Shown here: positions 24,497 through 33,658 of the stretch, in pieces
Numbering within the stretch: the first letter of the stretch is position 1
Layout: every line of letters begins with the position of its first letter
NCBI RefSeq assembly: GCF_037646345.1
Contig: NZ_JBBEWR010000010.1
Span: 1 to 64,000, forward strand
Direction of reading: 5' to 3'
From: Ascidiimonas aurantiaca
Lineage (GTDB): Bacteria > Bacteroidota > Bacteroidia > Flavobacteriales > Flavobacteriaceae
Length of the DNA stretch: 64,000 nt
Program-made: the position numbers and the translations under genes
The notes under the pieces: model-generated
Seen by the model: the letters and a program-made list of their open reading frames with translations, nothing else
What the model was told of the DNA's origin: nothing
The model's database searches: none

Positions 24497-26233
24497 ATGA
24501 GTAAAAAGAAAGTAAGTATAGGCAGAGCATTCCGCACTATTATCTGGCCCAGACGTAAAATTGTTCTTTTCGGACTTTTTCTTATAGTTATTAGCAGGCT
24601 AGCCAGTCTGGTACTGCCGGTATCTTCTAAATACCTTATTGATGAGGTTATTGTAAATAAAGATTTTGAAATGCTGAAATGGCTTATGATCGCCGTTGCG
24701 ACTGCGATTGCCCTACAGGCTATCACTTCATTTTTACTTACCCGTATCCTGAGCGTAGAAGCACAAAGGTTTATTGCTGTTTTAAGAGCTCAGGTACAAA
24801 AAAAAGTTCTCTCCCTTCCTATCAGTTTTTTTGACAACACCAAGGCAGGAGAACTGGTGTCACGCATTATGACCGATGTGGAAGGCATACGAAACCTTAT
24901 TGGTACCGGCCTGGTGCAACTGGTTGGGGGTACCATAACCGCCATCATATCACTCGTTTTGCTTTTAAGGATCAGTCCCTCCATGACGGCCTTTGTCCTT
25001 ATTCCTGTAATTATTTTTGCAATAGTAGCTTTAAAAGCTTTTCAATATATACGTCCTATTTTCAGGACCCGGGGAGTCATCAATGCCGAAGTAACCGGCC
25101 GGCTTACAGAAAGCCTCAATGGGGTTAGGGTTATAAAAGGGTTTAATGCTGAGAAGCAGGAAGGGGTTACTTTTGAAGCAGGTGTGGAAAAGCTTTTTCT
25201 CAACATAAAAAAAAGTCTCACCGCTACCGCTTTTATAACCAGTTCTTCCACCTTTTTATTGGGCCTGGCTTCTGTTGGTATTATGGGAATTGGCGGGTAT
25301 TATATTATTCATGATAAACTGACTATAGGCGAGTTCCTGGAGTTTACGCTGCTTCTGGGATATATGATCGCTCCTATTGTACAAATGAGCAATATAGGAA
25401 GCCAGATGACCGAGGCACTGGCCGGTCTGGACCGTACCGAAGAATTAATGAACCTGGACCCGGAAGAAGATCCCGAACAAAGAAATAATGTCCTGGGGGC
25501 ATTACAAGGTCATCTTATTTTTGAAAATGTATCTTTTGCGTATGAAGACGGTAAACCGGTTCTTCACGATATAAGCTTTAAGGCTCCTAATGGCAGCATT
25601 ACTGCTTTAGTAGGGTCATCCGGTTCAGGGAAATCTACGATCGCCGGTCTGGCCGCTTCTTTTTTACAGCCTCTGTCCGGAAGGGTATTGGTAGATGGAA
25701 AAGACCTCAGCCATGTGAAACTGGAAAGTTATCGCAAACACCTGGGGGTAGTGTTGCAGGATGAGTTTCTCTTTGAAGGCTCCATACGTGAAAATATACT
25801 CTTTCCCCGGCCTCAGGCTACAGAAGAAGAACTTGAACAAGCCGTAAATGCGGCCTACGTGCACGAGTTTACCAATCGTTTTGAAAATGGCCTGGATACG
25901 CTCATAGGAGAACGTGGGGTGAAGCTGTCTGGCGGACAACGGCAACGAATTGCCATAGCAAGGGCCCTGCTGGCCAACCCCCGAATTATTATTCTTGATG
26001 AAGCCACTTCCAATCTTGATACGGAAAGTGAGACCCTTATACAAAAAAGTCTTTCACAATTAATGAAAGGACGAACTACTCTGGTAATTGCCCACCGTTT
26101 AAGCACCATACGAAAAGCAGATCAAATTCTGGTAATAGAAAGAGGGAAGATAGCTGAGCGGGGAACCCATGAAACCCTAATGGCATTGCAAGGGCGTTAT
26201 CATGATCTCTATACGTATCAGGCCCGTATTTAA
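24497..26233 (+). CDS. ABC exporter, MsbA-like half transporter
   Basis: A 578-aa homodimeric-type exporter. The six-helix ABC membrane domain spans about 15-300, with the NTD coupling region DNTKAGELVSRIMTDVE. The nucleotide-binding domain has Walker A GSSGSGKST, Q loop VLQDEFLF, signature LSGGQRQR, Walker B IIILDEATSNLD, and H loop IAHRLST. The frame could open at TTG 24485, but ATG 24497 (MSKKKVS) is the natural start. Lipid or drug export is typical of the family. Which of these applies here is not decided by sequence; a separate MsbA may exist. Confidence 0.85.
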   Translation: MSKKKVSIGRAFRTIIWPRRKIVLFGLFLIVISRLASLVLPVSSKYLIDEVIVNKDFEMLKWLMIAVATAIALQAITSFLLTRILSVEAQRFIAVLRAQVQKKVLSLPISFFDNTKAGELVSRIMTDVEGIRNLIGTGLVQLVGGTITAIISLVLLLRISPSMTAFVLIPVIIFAIVALKAFQYIRPIFRTRGVINAEVTGRLTESLNGVRVIKGFNAEKQEGVTFEAGVEKLFLNIKKSLTATAFITSSSTFLLGLASVGIMGIGGYYIIHDKLTIGEFLEFTLLLGYMIAPIVQMSNIGSQMTEALAGLDRTEELMNLDPEEDPEQRNNVLGALQGHLIFENVSFAYEDGKPVLHDISFKAPNGSITALVGSSGSGKSTIAGLAASFLQPLSGRVLVDGKDLSHVKLESYRKHLGVVLQDEFLFEGSIRENILFPRPQATEEELEQAVNAAYVHEFTNRFENGLDTLIGERGVKLSGGQRQRIAIARALLANPRIIILDEATSNLDTESETLIQKSLSQLMKGRTTLVIAHRLSTIRKADQILVIERGKIAERGTHETLMALQGRYHDLYTYQARI

Positions 26234-26238
26234 AAACG

Positions 26239-26261
26239 GATCCCGGTTTTTAACCGGGATC
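26239..26261. terminator. Hairpin between convergent exporter and lpdA genes
   Basis: GATCCCGGTT pairs perfectly with AACCGGGATC around TTT. The minus-strand side is followed by CGTTTTTAAA, the plus side only by a weak T-run, so it suits the lpdA transcript better. Confidence 0.65.
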
Positions 26262-26285
26262 TTGATTCTTTAGGTATTTAAAAAA

Positions 26286-27692
26286 CTAGATGTGTAGTGC
26301 CCTGTTTTCAGTAGCAGCCAGTGCCGCTTCTTTTACTGCTTCGGCATAGGTAGGATGCGCATGGCTCATTCGGGCAATATCTTCGGCAGATGCCCTGAAT
26401 TCCATAGCGGTAACTCCTTCGGCAATAAGGTCTGCCACTCTTGCTCCTATCATATGTACCCCTAAAACTTCATCAGTTTCAGCATCGGCAAGTATTTTTA
26501 CAAATCCGTCTGTATCCATACTCGCTCTTGATCTTCCAAGTGCCCTCATGGGGAACTGACCTGTTTTATATTGAACACCCGCTTCTTTTAATTCTTCTTC
26601 TGTTTTTCCAACAGCAGCTACTTCCGGCCAGGTATATACCACTCCCGGAATAAGATTATAATCAATATGTGGTTTTTGTCCCGCAAGTATCTCAGCTACC
26701 ATTACACCTTCTTCTTCTGCTTTATGGGCCAGCATGGCCCCCCGTACCACATCGCCAATAGCATAAATATTAGATGCTGTGGTTTGCAAGTGCTCATTAA
26801 CTTCTACCTGACCACGTTCATTTATGGTAACTCCTGCCGCTTCAGCATTTAATCCGTCTGTATATGGTCTTCTTCCTACAGATACCAGACAATAATCGCC
26901 TTCAAAATTCACCTCTTCTCCTTTGGCATTATCTGCTTTTACTGTTATTGTATTTTTATTTCGATCTACTGACTTCACTTTATGGGAAGTAAAGAACTTC
27001 ATGCCCTGCTTTTTTAGCACTTTGGTAAGCTCTTTGCTAAGAGAGTGATCCATACCCGGAATAATACGATCCATAAATTCTACCACAGAAACCTTTGCTC
27101 CCAGCCTGAGGTAAACCTGCCCCAGTTCAAGGCCAATGACACCTCCTCCTATAATAATAAGGTGTTCGGGTACTTCGGTAAGTTTTAATGCCTCTGTTGA
27201 GGTAATAACCCGTTCTTTATCCAGTGTTATGAATGGGAGATTGGAAGGCTTGGAACCCGTGGCAATGATGGTATTCTTCGCCTCGATCTTTTCCTGAGAA
27301 CCATCGTTTTTAGTAATTTTGATATGTGTATTATCTTCAAAACTACCTATCCCTTCATAAACATCTATTTTGTTTTTATCCATTAAGAACTTTACCCCGT
27401 TACAGGTTTGGTCAACCACACTCTGTTTGCGCTTTATCATTTGTTCAAGATTGACCTTTACTTCACCGGGAATATCAATTCCATGCTCTTCAAAGTGCTT
27501 GACAGCATCTTCGTAGTGGTGAGAAGAATCGAGTAAGGCTTTGGATGGAATACACCCTACATTTAGGCATGTCCCGCCCAGAGTAGCATATTTTTCAATA
27601 ATGGCTGTTTTCATCCCGAGTTGTGCACAGCGTATAGCAGCTACATACCCGCCAGGGCCAGAGCCTATAATGGCTACATCGTATTGGTTCAT
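26286..27692 (-). CDS. lpdA: Dihydrolipoyl dehydrogenase
   Basis: A 468-aa FAD enzyme, the E3 subunit of 2-oxoacid dehydrogenase complexes and the glycine-cleavage system. It reoxidises dihydrolipoamide with NAD+. FAD-binding GSGPGGY (residues 10-16), redox disulfide GGTCLNVGC (Cys42 and Cys47), NAD-binding GGGVIGLELG, second FAD motif IYAIGDV, and the active-site His-Glu pair in HAHPTYAE near the C-terminus are all present. Length fits the family. It is a single gene, facing the exporter. Confidence 0.95.
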   Translation of the reverse strand: MNQYDVAIIGSGPGGYVAAIRCAQLGMKTAIIEKYATLGGTCLNVGCIPSKALLDSSHHYEDAVKHFEEHGIDIPGEVKVNLEQMIKRKQSVVDQTCNGVKFLMDKNKIDVYEGIGSFEDNTHIKITKNDGSQEKIEAKNTIIATGSKPSNLPFITLDKERVITSTEALKLTEVPEHLIIIGGGVIGLELGQVYLRLGAKVSVVEFMDRIIPGMDHSLSKELTKVLKKQGMKFFTSHKVKSVDRNKNTITVKADNAKGEEVNFEGDYCLVSVGRRPYTDGLNAEAAGVTINERGQVEVNEHLQTTASNIYAIGDVVRGAMLAHKAEEEGVMVAEILAGQKPHIDYNLIPGVVYTWPEVAAVGKTEEELKEAGVQYKTGQFPMRALGRSRASMDTDGFVKILADAETDEVLGVHMIGARVADLIAEGVTAMEFRASAEDIARMSHAHPTYAEAVKEAALAATENRALHI

Positions 27693-27810
27693 AGTATTAT
27701 TTTCTGAATGGTTTTGATCTTTAAGAAGTCTTTACTAATACATTACAAAAGTACAAATGTATTAGGCGTTAAACAATAGTATTAGCGATACATTAAGATA
27801 AAGAGAGGTA

Positions 27811-28278
27811 TTACAGTGATATAGCCGTGGAATTCTTTAACTCTCCTATCACAAAATTACTATGAGTACTGCCAATATAGTCGAGTGCCGTAAGTTTCGT
27901 GATGATAAACTCGCGATAGGCTTTCATGTTCTCAACATATACTTTTATAATGTAATCATAATCCCCGCTCACGTGATAACATTCTGAAACCTCACTGAAC
28001 TTAAATATTTCAGATTCAAACCGGGTAACGTACTCTTTAGAATGTTTAACAAGTTTTATGTGGCAAAGAGCCATAAAAGACTTCTGTATTTTATGCTTAT
28101 CAAGTAACGCTACATACCCTTTGATGACTCCTTCTCTTTCCAGTTTTTTAATACGCTCATATACAGCTGTCACTGATAGCCCCAGGCGATTGGAAATCTC
28201 TTTGTTGGTACGCTTGGCATCTTCCTGCAGCAGCATAAGTATTTGCCTATCCATAGTATCCAGCTTGTACGACTTCAT
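27811..28278 (-). CDS. Lrp/AsnC-family regulator
   Basis: A 155-aa protein with an N-terminal helix-turn-helix (LDTMDRQILMLLQEDAKRTNKEISNRLGLS) and a C-terminal RAM ligand-binding domain (about 70-150, CYHVSGDYDYIIKVYVENM). Such proteins sense amino acids. It is divergent from the methionine gamma-lyase-like gene at 28437 with a 158-bp shared intergenic region, so it probably controls that gene and itself. Confidence 0.88.
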   Translation of the reverse strand: MKSYKLDTMDRQILMLLQEDAKRTNKEISNRLGLSVTAVYERIKKLEREGVIKGYVALLDKHKIQKSFMALCHIKLVKHSKEYVTRFESEIFKFSEVSECYHVSGDYDYIIKVYVENMKAYREFIITKLTALDYIGSTHSNFVIGELKNSTAISL

Positions 28279-28436
28279 AACACTTATATTTTCTTTAAAA
28301 GAACCGTATCACAAAAATAACAGAAAAAAAAACTACTATAGTAACAAAAAAAGGGTTGTTTTTCTAATACACTGTAATAGTATTGTTTTTTAAACTATGT
28401 ATCTGGTACTTTGCAACAATTAAAAGAATGTACCTT
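28279..28436. promoter_or_regulatory. Divergent control region between the Lrp and PLP-lyase genes
   Basis: Contains AATAC ... GTATT with a centre ACTGTAAT (28368-28386), an imperfect dyad of the kind Lrp proteins bind. A TACTTTG near 28408 resembles a -7 element for the rightward gene, with TTG about 20 bases before it. A possible upstream ATG exists at 28428. Confidence 0.4.
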
Positions 28437-29639
28437 ATGAGCTTTCATCCCGCAAATAATATTCAGGATCTTCAGTACTTTGGAGAGTTTGGAGGAGTAA
28501 ACCCCTCTGTTTCAGATTCATCAACCTATACGTTTCTCTCTGCAAAAACCATGTTTGATACGTTTGAAGGAAATACCGAAGGGTGTTATCTGTATTCACG
28601 TCACTCTTCACCTTCCAACTTATATTTAGGCGAGGCGCTCGCTGCTCTGGAGGGTACTGAAACAGCTACAGTTACCGCTTCGGGTATGGGAGCCATTACG
28701 GCAGTTATTCTTCAGTATTGTGATGCCGGTTCTCATATCGTTTCAAGCCGTACTATTTATGGGGGCACCTATGCTTTTATGAAAAACTTTCTCCCAAAAC
28801 TCAATATTGAAACTTCTTTTGTAGATATTACACAACCCGAACTGGTAGAAGCAGCAATAACCCCCGAAACTAAGATGCTGTATTGTGAAGCAGTTAGCAA
28901 CCCATTGCTGGAAATAGCAGATATTCATGCATTATCTAAAATTGCCAAAAAATACAATATTCCTTTGGTCGTTGACAATACGTTCTCTCCTCTTTCCATT
29001 GCACCTTCAACTCTTGGAGCCGACGTAGTGATACACAGTCTTACCAAGTTCATTAATGGTAGCAGCGATTGCGTTGGCGGTGTGATATGCGGTACCAAAG
29101 ACCTTATTATAGCACTTAAAGATGTTAATGACGGAGCCTGCATGCTACTGGGAAGCACTATGGACAGCTTTCGTGCAGCTTCTATACTCAAAAACCTGAG
29201 AACATTGCATATACGTGTAAAAAAGCATAGCGAAAATGCAATGTTCCTGGCGCAAAAATTTGAAAAAGACGGACTCAAAGTATCCTATCCCGGGCTGGTA
29301 TCTCACCCCGGACACAAAACCATAAAACGTTTAATGAACCATGATTACGGGTATGGCGGCATGTTATCGGTAAATGTAGGTTCTCTGGAAAAAGCCAATG
29401 AACTCATGGAGCTAATGCAAAACCGAAATCTGGGATATCTTGCAGTAAGTCTGGGCTTTTATAAAACCCTGTTTAGCGCTCCGGGCACGTCCACTTCTTC
29501 TGAAATACCTTTAGAAGAGCAAAAAGAAATGGGATTAAGCGATGGACTAATACGCTTTTCAATAGGGCTGGATCACGATATTGAACGTACATACCAACTT
29601 ATGAGAGTATGTATGCAGGAACTCCAGATTTTATCCTGA
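28437..29639 (+). CDS. PLP-dependent Cys/Met metabolism enzyme, methionine gamma-lyase-like
   Basis: A 400-aa enzyme of the trans-sulfuration family. The PLP Lys is K204 in HSLTKFINGSSD, with TASGMGAI near 80-87 and VVDNTFS holding the cofactor Asp (Asp180). The start is chosen at ATG 28437 (MSFHPANN); a longer frame to 28383 has an unlikely N-terminus. The family splits Met or Cys to a 2-oxoacid, ammonia and a thiol, or joins O-acylhomoserine to sulfide. Pairing with an Lrp regulator suits amino-acid breakdown. Exact substrate is uncertain. Confidence 0.85.
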   Translation: MSFHPANNIQDLQYFGEFGGVNPSVSDSSTYTFLSAKTMFDTFEGNTEGCYLYSRHSSPSNLYLGEALAALEGTETATVTASGMGAITAVILQYCDAGSHIVSSRTIYGGTYAFMKNFLPKLNIETSFVDITQPELVEAAITPETKMLYCEAVSNPLLEIADIHALSKIAKKYNIPLVVDNTFSPLSIAPSTLGADVVIHSLTKFINGSSDCVGGVICGTKDLIIALKDVNDGACMLLGSTMDSFRAASILKNLRTLHIRVKKHSENAMFLAQKFEKDGLKVSYPGLVSHPGHKTIKRLMNHDYGYGGMLSVNVGSLEKANELMELMQNRNLGYLAVSLGFYKTLFSAPGTSTSSEIPLEEQKEMGLSDGLIRFSIGLDHDIERTYQLMRVCMQELQILS

Positions 29640-29733
29640 ACCTTTTAGCAAACCCTTACAGGAGAAGGTTTAAATGATTTGCAAAACGGATGTTAAAATC
29701 GTATTATTACAGCAGTAAAAGTGAAACGATTTT

Positions 29734-31218
29734 ATGGAAAGTCAGCAAACACCACCCTCCCAAACTGAAAATCAATCTATTGTAAATAATAAAGAACTAA
29801 CTATCTGGGAAGCACTTATTCCCGTTTTTGCACTTATTGCCATGCTGGCTTACAATGTATTTGTTTACGGCGACAGTGCTTTAGACGGTAGTAACCAGTT
29901 TATTCTCCTTATGGGAGCCGCAGTAGCCGCCATAGTAGGCTTTTTTAATAAAGTATCATATAACCAGATGCTGGAAGAAGTATCTTCCAATATCAAATCT
30001 ACCGTAGGGGCCATTCTCATTTTACTCATGGTTGGCGCCCTGGCCGGTACGTGGTTGGTAAGCGGTATTATCCCCGCCATGATCTACTACGGTCTTCAAA
30101 TATTAAATCCTTCTGTTTTTCTGGCTGCAAGTGTTATAATTTGTGCGATTATTTCCATAGCCACCGGAAGTAGCTGGACGACCTCTGCCACTGTGGGAAT
30201 AGCACTTATTGGTATAGGGGGGGCGCTGGATATTGCTCCCGGAATGACGGCAGGAGCCGTACTGTCCGGTGCTTATTTTGGAGATAAAATGTCTCCTTTA
30301 AGTGATACTACCAACCTCGCTCCTGCTATGGCCGGCGGCGAATTGTTTTCGCATATCCGGTACATGGCATTAACCACCATTCCTACCATTCTTATAGCAC
30401 TCATTGTTTTTATTATAATTGGTTTTTCAATGGACACCTCAGGTATGGCCGATACCTCAGCTTTACTTCAGGACCTGAAAGCCAGCTTTACTATTTCTCC
30501 CTGGCTGTTTTTAGTACCCATAGCAGTAATTGTACTTATTGTAAAAAAAACACCTCCATTAGCGGCTCTTTTTGCAGGAGTTTTACTTGCAGCTCTTTTT
30601 GCCGTGATCTTTCAACCGGATATTCTGGTCCTTATAAGTGGTATGGATCAATTTAGCTTTGTTGCCGCTTATAAAGGTGTTATGAATGCCATTACAGTAA
30701 AAACCATGATCCCTACTGAAAATGAAACCCTTCAGGGACTTTTTGAAGCAAAAGGAATGGCAGGTATGCTTGGAACCATCTGGCTTATTGTATGCGCTAT
30801 GGTATTTGGAGGCGTTATGGATGCCATTGGGGCTTTATCCAAAATAAGTAAAGCCCTCCTTAAAATGGCAACCAGTACTTTCAAACTCTTCGCCAGTACA
30901 GTTGCCAGTTGTCTCGCTCTTAACATTACGGCTTCAGATCAGTATCTGGCACTGGTAATTCCTGGTAAAATGTTTTCAAAGGCCTATAAAGATCGTGGAT
31001 TGGCTCCTGAAAACCTAAGTCGTACTTTAGAAGATTCCGGTACGGTAACTTCTGTACTTGTTCCCTGGAACACCTGTGGTGCCTACCAGTCAGGAGTATT
31101 AAATGTAGGGGTAGGTGAGTATTTCCTGTTTGCTATTTTTAACTGGTTGAGTCCCTTTATGACTCTTATTTTTGCTGCTTTCAATATCAAGATCAAACAA
31201 CTCACCAAAAAGTTATAA
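29734..31218 (+). CDS. nhaC: Na+/H+ antiporter NhaC
   Basis: A 494-aa inner-membrane transporter with about twelve helices. Diagnostic stretches are ATGSSWTTSATVGIAL, GAYFGDKMSPLSDTTNLAPA and LNITASDQYLALVIPGKMF. It expels Na+ in exchange for H+, in keeping with a marine habitat. It lies 94 bp after the PLP-lyase gene and is probably expressed on its own or by read-through. Confidence 0.92.
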   Translation: MESQQTPPSQTENQSIVNNKELTIWEALIPVFALIAMLAYNVFVYGDSALDGSNQFILLMGAAVAAIVGFFNKVSYNQMLEEVSSNIKSTVGAILILLMVGALAGTWLVSGIIPAMIYYGLQILNPSVFLAASVIICAIISIATGSSWTTSATVGIALIGIGGALDIAPGMTAGAVLSGAYFGDKMSPLSDTTNLAPAMAGGELFSHIRYMALTTIPTILIALIVFIIIGFSMDTSGMADTSALLQDLKASFTISPWLFLVPIAVIVLIVKKTPPLAALFAGVLLAALFAVIFQPDILVLISGMDQFSFVAAYKGVMNAITVKTMIPTENETLQGLFEAKGMAGMLGTIWLIVCAMVFGGVMDAIGALSKISKALLKMATSTFKLFASTVASCLALNITASDQYLALVIPGKMFSKAYKDRGLAPENLSRTLEDSGTVTSVLVPWNTCGAYQSGVLNVGVGEYFLFAIFNWLSPFMTLIFAAFNIKIKQLTKKL

Positions 31219-31374
31219 AAAAAGCACCCTATACATTACGATTCCTCTAAACTTTTATACTATTTTTTAGAGCATTCACAGGAAAAACACATTTTTCCTG
31301 AACTCATTTATAACCCCTATCGATGCATAGAATTTTCAAATATAAATAGATTATGAAAGTACTGTAAGACCTCG

Positions 31375-31382
31375 TAATTTTG
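31375..31382 (+). promoter_or_regulatory. Promoter -7 element of the peroxiredoxin operon
   Basis: TAATTTTG fits TAnnTTTG and lies 44 bp before the ATG at 31427. A degenerate TTATG occurs near the -33 position. Confidence 0.55.
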
Positions 31383-31426
31383 CAATATAATTTCTATATC
31401 AATTATCAATCTAAATCATAAGAACA

Positions 31427-32065
31427 ATGTCATTTGTCGGAAAAAAATTCCCTAATCTGAGTGTAAACGCCATGGATGAAATGGGCGATACTTTTAAATT
31501 AAATATTTTAGAAGAAGCGGTAAGCAAAGGAAAAAAGATACTTCTTTTCTGGTATCCAAAAGACTTCACCTTTGTGTGCCCTACAGAATTACATGCATTT
31601 CAGGAAGCTCTTCCTGAGTTTGAAAAAAGAAATACTCTGGTTATTGGTGCCTCCTGCGACACGGCAGAAGTACACTTTGCATGGCTTAACACAAGTAAAA
31701 ATAACGGTGGTATAGAGGGAGTTTCATATCCTATTTTAGCAGATAGCAATCGAAATTTGGCCAATATTCTTGGTATTCTGGATGTACAATCTGAAAATTA
31801 CAACGAAGAAACTGATACTGTTCTTTATGAAGGTGACATGGTTACCTATCGTGCTACTTACCTCATAGATGAGCAGGGTATCGTTTTTCACGAAGGTATT
31901 AATCACATGCCTGTAGGGCGAAACGTAAATGAATACCTGAGAATTATTGATGCATACAGCCACGTACAAAAACACGGTGAAGTATGTCCGGCTAATTGGG
32001 AAGAAGGTAAGGAAGCCATGAAAGCTACCCGAGACGGAGTATCTGAGTATCTGGCACACGCATAA
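31427..32065 (+). CDS. 2-Cys peroxiredoxin (AhpC/Prx1 type)
   Basis: A 212-aa thiol peroxidase. Peroxidatic Cys51 lies in FTFVCPTEL and resolving Cys187 in GEVCPANW, so it is a typical 2-Cys enzyme working as an interlocked dimer. It reduces H2O2 and organic peroxides. It is the first gene of an operon with a thioredoxin-like protein 19 bp downstream that is a plausible electron donor. Confidence 0.92.
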   Translation: MSFVGKKFPNLSVNAMDEMGDTFKLNILEEAVSKGKKILLFWYPKDFTFVCPTELHAFQEALPEFEKRNTLVIGASCDTAEVHFAWLNTSKNNGGIEGVSYPILADSNRNLANILGILDVQSENYNEETDTVLYEGDMVTYRATYLIDEQGIVFHEGINHMPVGRNVNEYLRIIDAYSHVQKHGEVCPANWEEGKEAMKATRDGVSEYLAHA

Positions 32066-32084
32066 TTAATAATTATTATTTGAT

Positions 32085-32399
32085 ATGGTTAAAGAACTTG
32101 AACAGGACAATTTAAACGAAATATTGTCTGCCAATAAAAAAGTAGTGGTACAATATTCGGCCGGATGGTGCGGTAACTGCCGTATCATGAAACCTAAGTT
32201 TAAAAAACTGGCTTCAGAACATGAGGACGCTATTTTTATGATTGTAGATGCTGAAAAATATCCTGAATCCAGAAAGTTTGCTAAAGTAGATAACCTTCCT
32301 ACTTTTGCCGCTTTTAACAATGGTGATTTTGTAAAGCAGGTACAAACTAATAAAATGGATGTACTATCCGCCTTTATCGATGAAGTTACCCATAATTAA
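32085..32399 (+). CDS. Thioredoxin-family protein
   Basis: A 104-aa cytosolic thioredoxin fold with active site WCGNC (about residues 28-32) in YSAGWCGNCRIMKPKF and the cis-Pro in VDNLPTFAAF. The active-site dipeptide GN differs from the usual GP, which raises reactivity in related proteins. Probably the reductant of the upstream peroxiredoxin. Its last 20 bases overlap the next gene. Confidence 0.85.
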   Translation: MVKELEQDNLNEILSANKKVVVQYSAGWCGNCRIMKPKFKKLASEHEDAIFMIVDAEKYPESRKFAKVDNLPTFAAFNNGDFVKQVQTNKMDVLSAFIDEVTHN

Positions 32400-32637
32400 A
32401 CAGCTTACTTCTTTTATTGAAGAGAATGATGAAGATTTTGTAGTAGAAACTATTCAAACACTCGAATCATTATCAGAAGTACCTTCTTTAAAAGATGAAG
32501 AATTAGATGTTATAGGGGAGCTCATATCCAATTTATACGGCTCGCTGGAGGTTCATAAAATGATCCGTGCAGGAAAAGACAAAAAAGAGGCACTAAACCT
32601 TTTTATGTCAAGGGTTATGGGTTCTATTGATTCCTGA
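32380..32637 (+). CDS. Small helical protein next to thioredoxin (DUF6952-like)
   Basis: An 85-aa acidic protein, mostly helical (LIKQ...SFIEENDEDFVVETIQTLESL; KDKKEALNLFMSRVM). No Cys and no signal peptide. Start ATG 32380, inside the thioredoxin gene's end; a longer frame from 32359 starts at a non-ATG codon. The constant position beside peroxiredoxin and thioredoxin in flavobacteria suggests a part in the same peroxide response. The family name is from memory and moderately sure. Confidence 0.65.
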   Translation: MKLPIIKQLTSFIEENDEDFVVETIQTLESLSEVPSLKDEELDVIGELISNLYGSLEVHKMIRAGKDKKEALNLFMSRVMGSIDS

Positions 32638-32671
32638 TTCAAAAATACCGTCTTATTAAGAAATGAAATAC

Positions 32672-32704
32672 ATCCTCTACTTGTACGGTAGAGGATTTTC
32701 TTTT
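32672..32704 (+). terminator. Intrinsic terminator of the peroxiredoxin operon
   Basis: ATCCTCTAC pairs with GTAGAGGAT around TTGTACG, then TTTCTTTT. It lies 35 bp after the third gene and just before the tpx promoter. Confidence 0.75.
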
Positions 32705-32706
32705 AG

Positions 32707-32714
32707 TAACTTTG
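32707..32714 (+). promoter_or_regulatory. Promoter -7 element of tpx
   Basis: TAACTTTG is a perfect TAnnTTTG, 23 bp before the ATG at 32738. It directly abuts the terminator of the preceding operon. Confidence 0.6.
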
Positions 32715-32737
32715 AAAACAAAACAAAAAAATTTACT

Positions 32738-33244
32738 ATGGCAACAATTACATTAAAAGGGAATGAAATACATACCAATGGTAACCTTCCCGCAAAAGGA
32801 AATAAGGCTCCTGATTTTTCAATGATAAAAACAGACCTTTCTGAAATGCATTTGGGAGAATTGCAGGGTTCTAAAGTGGTTTTGAATATTTTTCCCAGTA
32901 TAGATACGCCCACCTGTGCAAGCTCAGTACGTGAATTTAACAGAGAAGCGGCAGAACTGGAAAACACAAAAGTACTTTGCATTTCAAGAGACCTTCCCTT
33001 TGCTCAATCCCGATTTTGTGGAGCAGAAGGTATTGAGAATGTTATCAACCTGTCTGATTTCAGAACGGGTGATTTTGGAAAGAGTTACGGGCTGGAGATC
33101 ACAGACGGTCCTCTCAAAGGCCTCCATTCCAGAGCAGTAGTAGTACTGGATACCCAGGGGAACGTAGTATATACCGAGCAGGTTAGTGAAATTGCAGATG
33201 AGCCCAATTATAAAGCCGCACTCGAGGCACTTCAAGATGCTTGA
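32738..33244 (+). CDS. tpx: Thiol peroxidase Tpx
   Basis: A 168-aa atypical 2-Cys peroxiredoxin. Peroxidatic Cys60 (PSIDTPTCASSVREFN, the Tpx signature) and resolving Cys94 (FAQSRFCGAEG) are in place. It reduces alkyl peroxides using thioredoxin. The start at ATG 32738 (MATITLKGNE) gives the family's usual length; the frame open to 32663 includes promoter sequence. Its stop overlaps the start of dgkA by 8 bp. Confidence 0.93.
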   Translation: MATITLKGNEIHTNGNLPAKGNKAPDFSMIKTDLSEMHLGELQGSKVVLNIFPSIDTPTCASSVREFNREAAELENTKVLCISRDLPFAQSRFCGAEGIENVINLSDFRTGDFGKSYGLEITDGPLKGLHSRAVVVLDTQGNVVYTEQVSEIADEPNYKAALEALQDA

Positions 33245-33596
33245 TTTTATTATTAAAAGAATTAAAAGTGTGAGGTATGCCTTTAAAGGGGCTTTGCTCC
33301 TTATAGCTACCGAAGCCAGTATTAAAGTACAAATATTTATAGCGGTCTGTGTAACCGTGGCCGGTTTTTATTTCGATATTTCAAGAACCGAATGGATGAT
33401 CCAGATCATAACCATAGCATTGGTAATGGGGGTTGAAGGCGTAAATACCGGTATTGAAAAACTGGCTGATTTTATTCATCCTGACTTTAATGATAAGATT
33501 GGTTCTATTAAAGATATTGCTGCAGGAGCTGTTTTCATAACAGCTTTTGCAGCCGTTATTGTGGGATGCCTTATTTATGTACCTAAACTTTTTTAA
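33237..33596 (+). CDS. dgkA: Diacylglycerol kinase (prokaryotic DgkA type)
   Basis: A 119-aa inner-membrane enzyme with three helices that phosphorylates diacylglycerol (or undecaprenol in some lineages) with ATP. The motif EGVNTGIEKLADFIHPDFNDKIGSIKDIAAGAV is the family signature and holds the catalytic Glu. It starts at ATG 33237 inside the end of tpx, which gives the usual length. Confidence 0.9.
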   Translation: MLDFIIKRIKSVRYAFKGALLLIATEASIKVQIFIAVCVTVAGFYFDISRTEWMIQIITIALVMGVEGVNTGIEKLADFIHPDFNDKIGSIKDIAAGAVFITAFAAVIVGCLIYVPKLF

Positions 33597-33629
33597 AAAT
33601 ATAAATAAACCGGAAACGTTAGTAATTTG

Positions 33630-33637
33630 TATTTTTG
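33630..33637 (+). promoter_or_regulatory. Promoter -7 element of ftsK
   Basis: TATTTTTG fits TAnnTTTG and lies 21 bp before the ATG at 33659. Probably starts the ftsK-lolA-lptG-ribB transcript. Confidence 0.5.
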
Positions 33638-33658
33638 TTGCAAACCTAACGCTTGCTG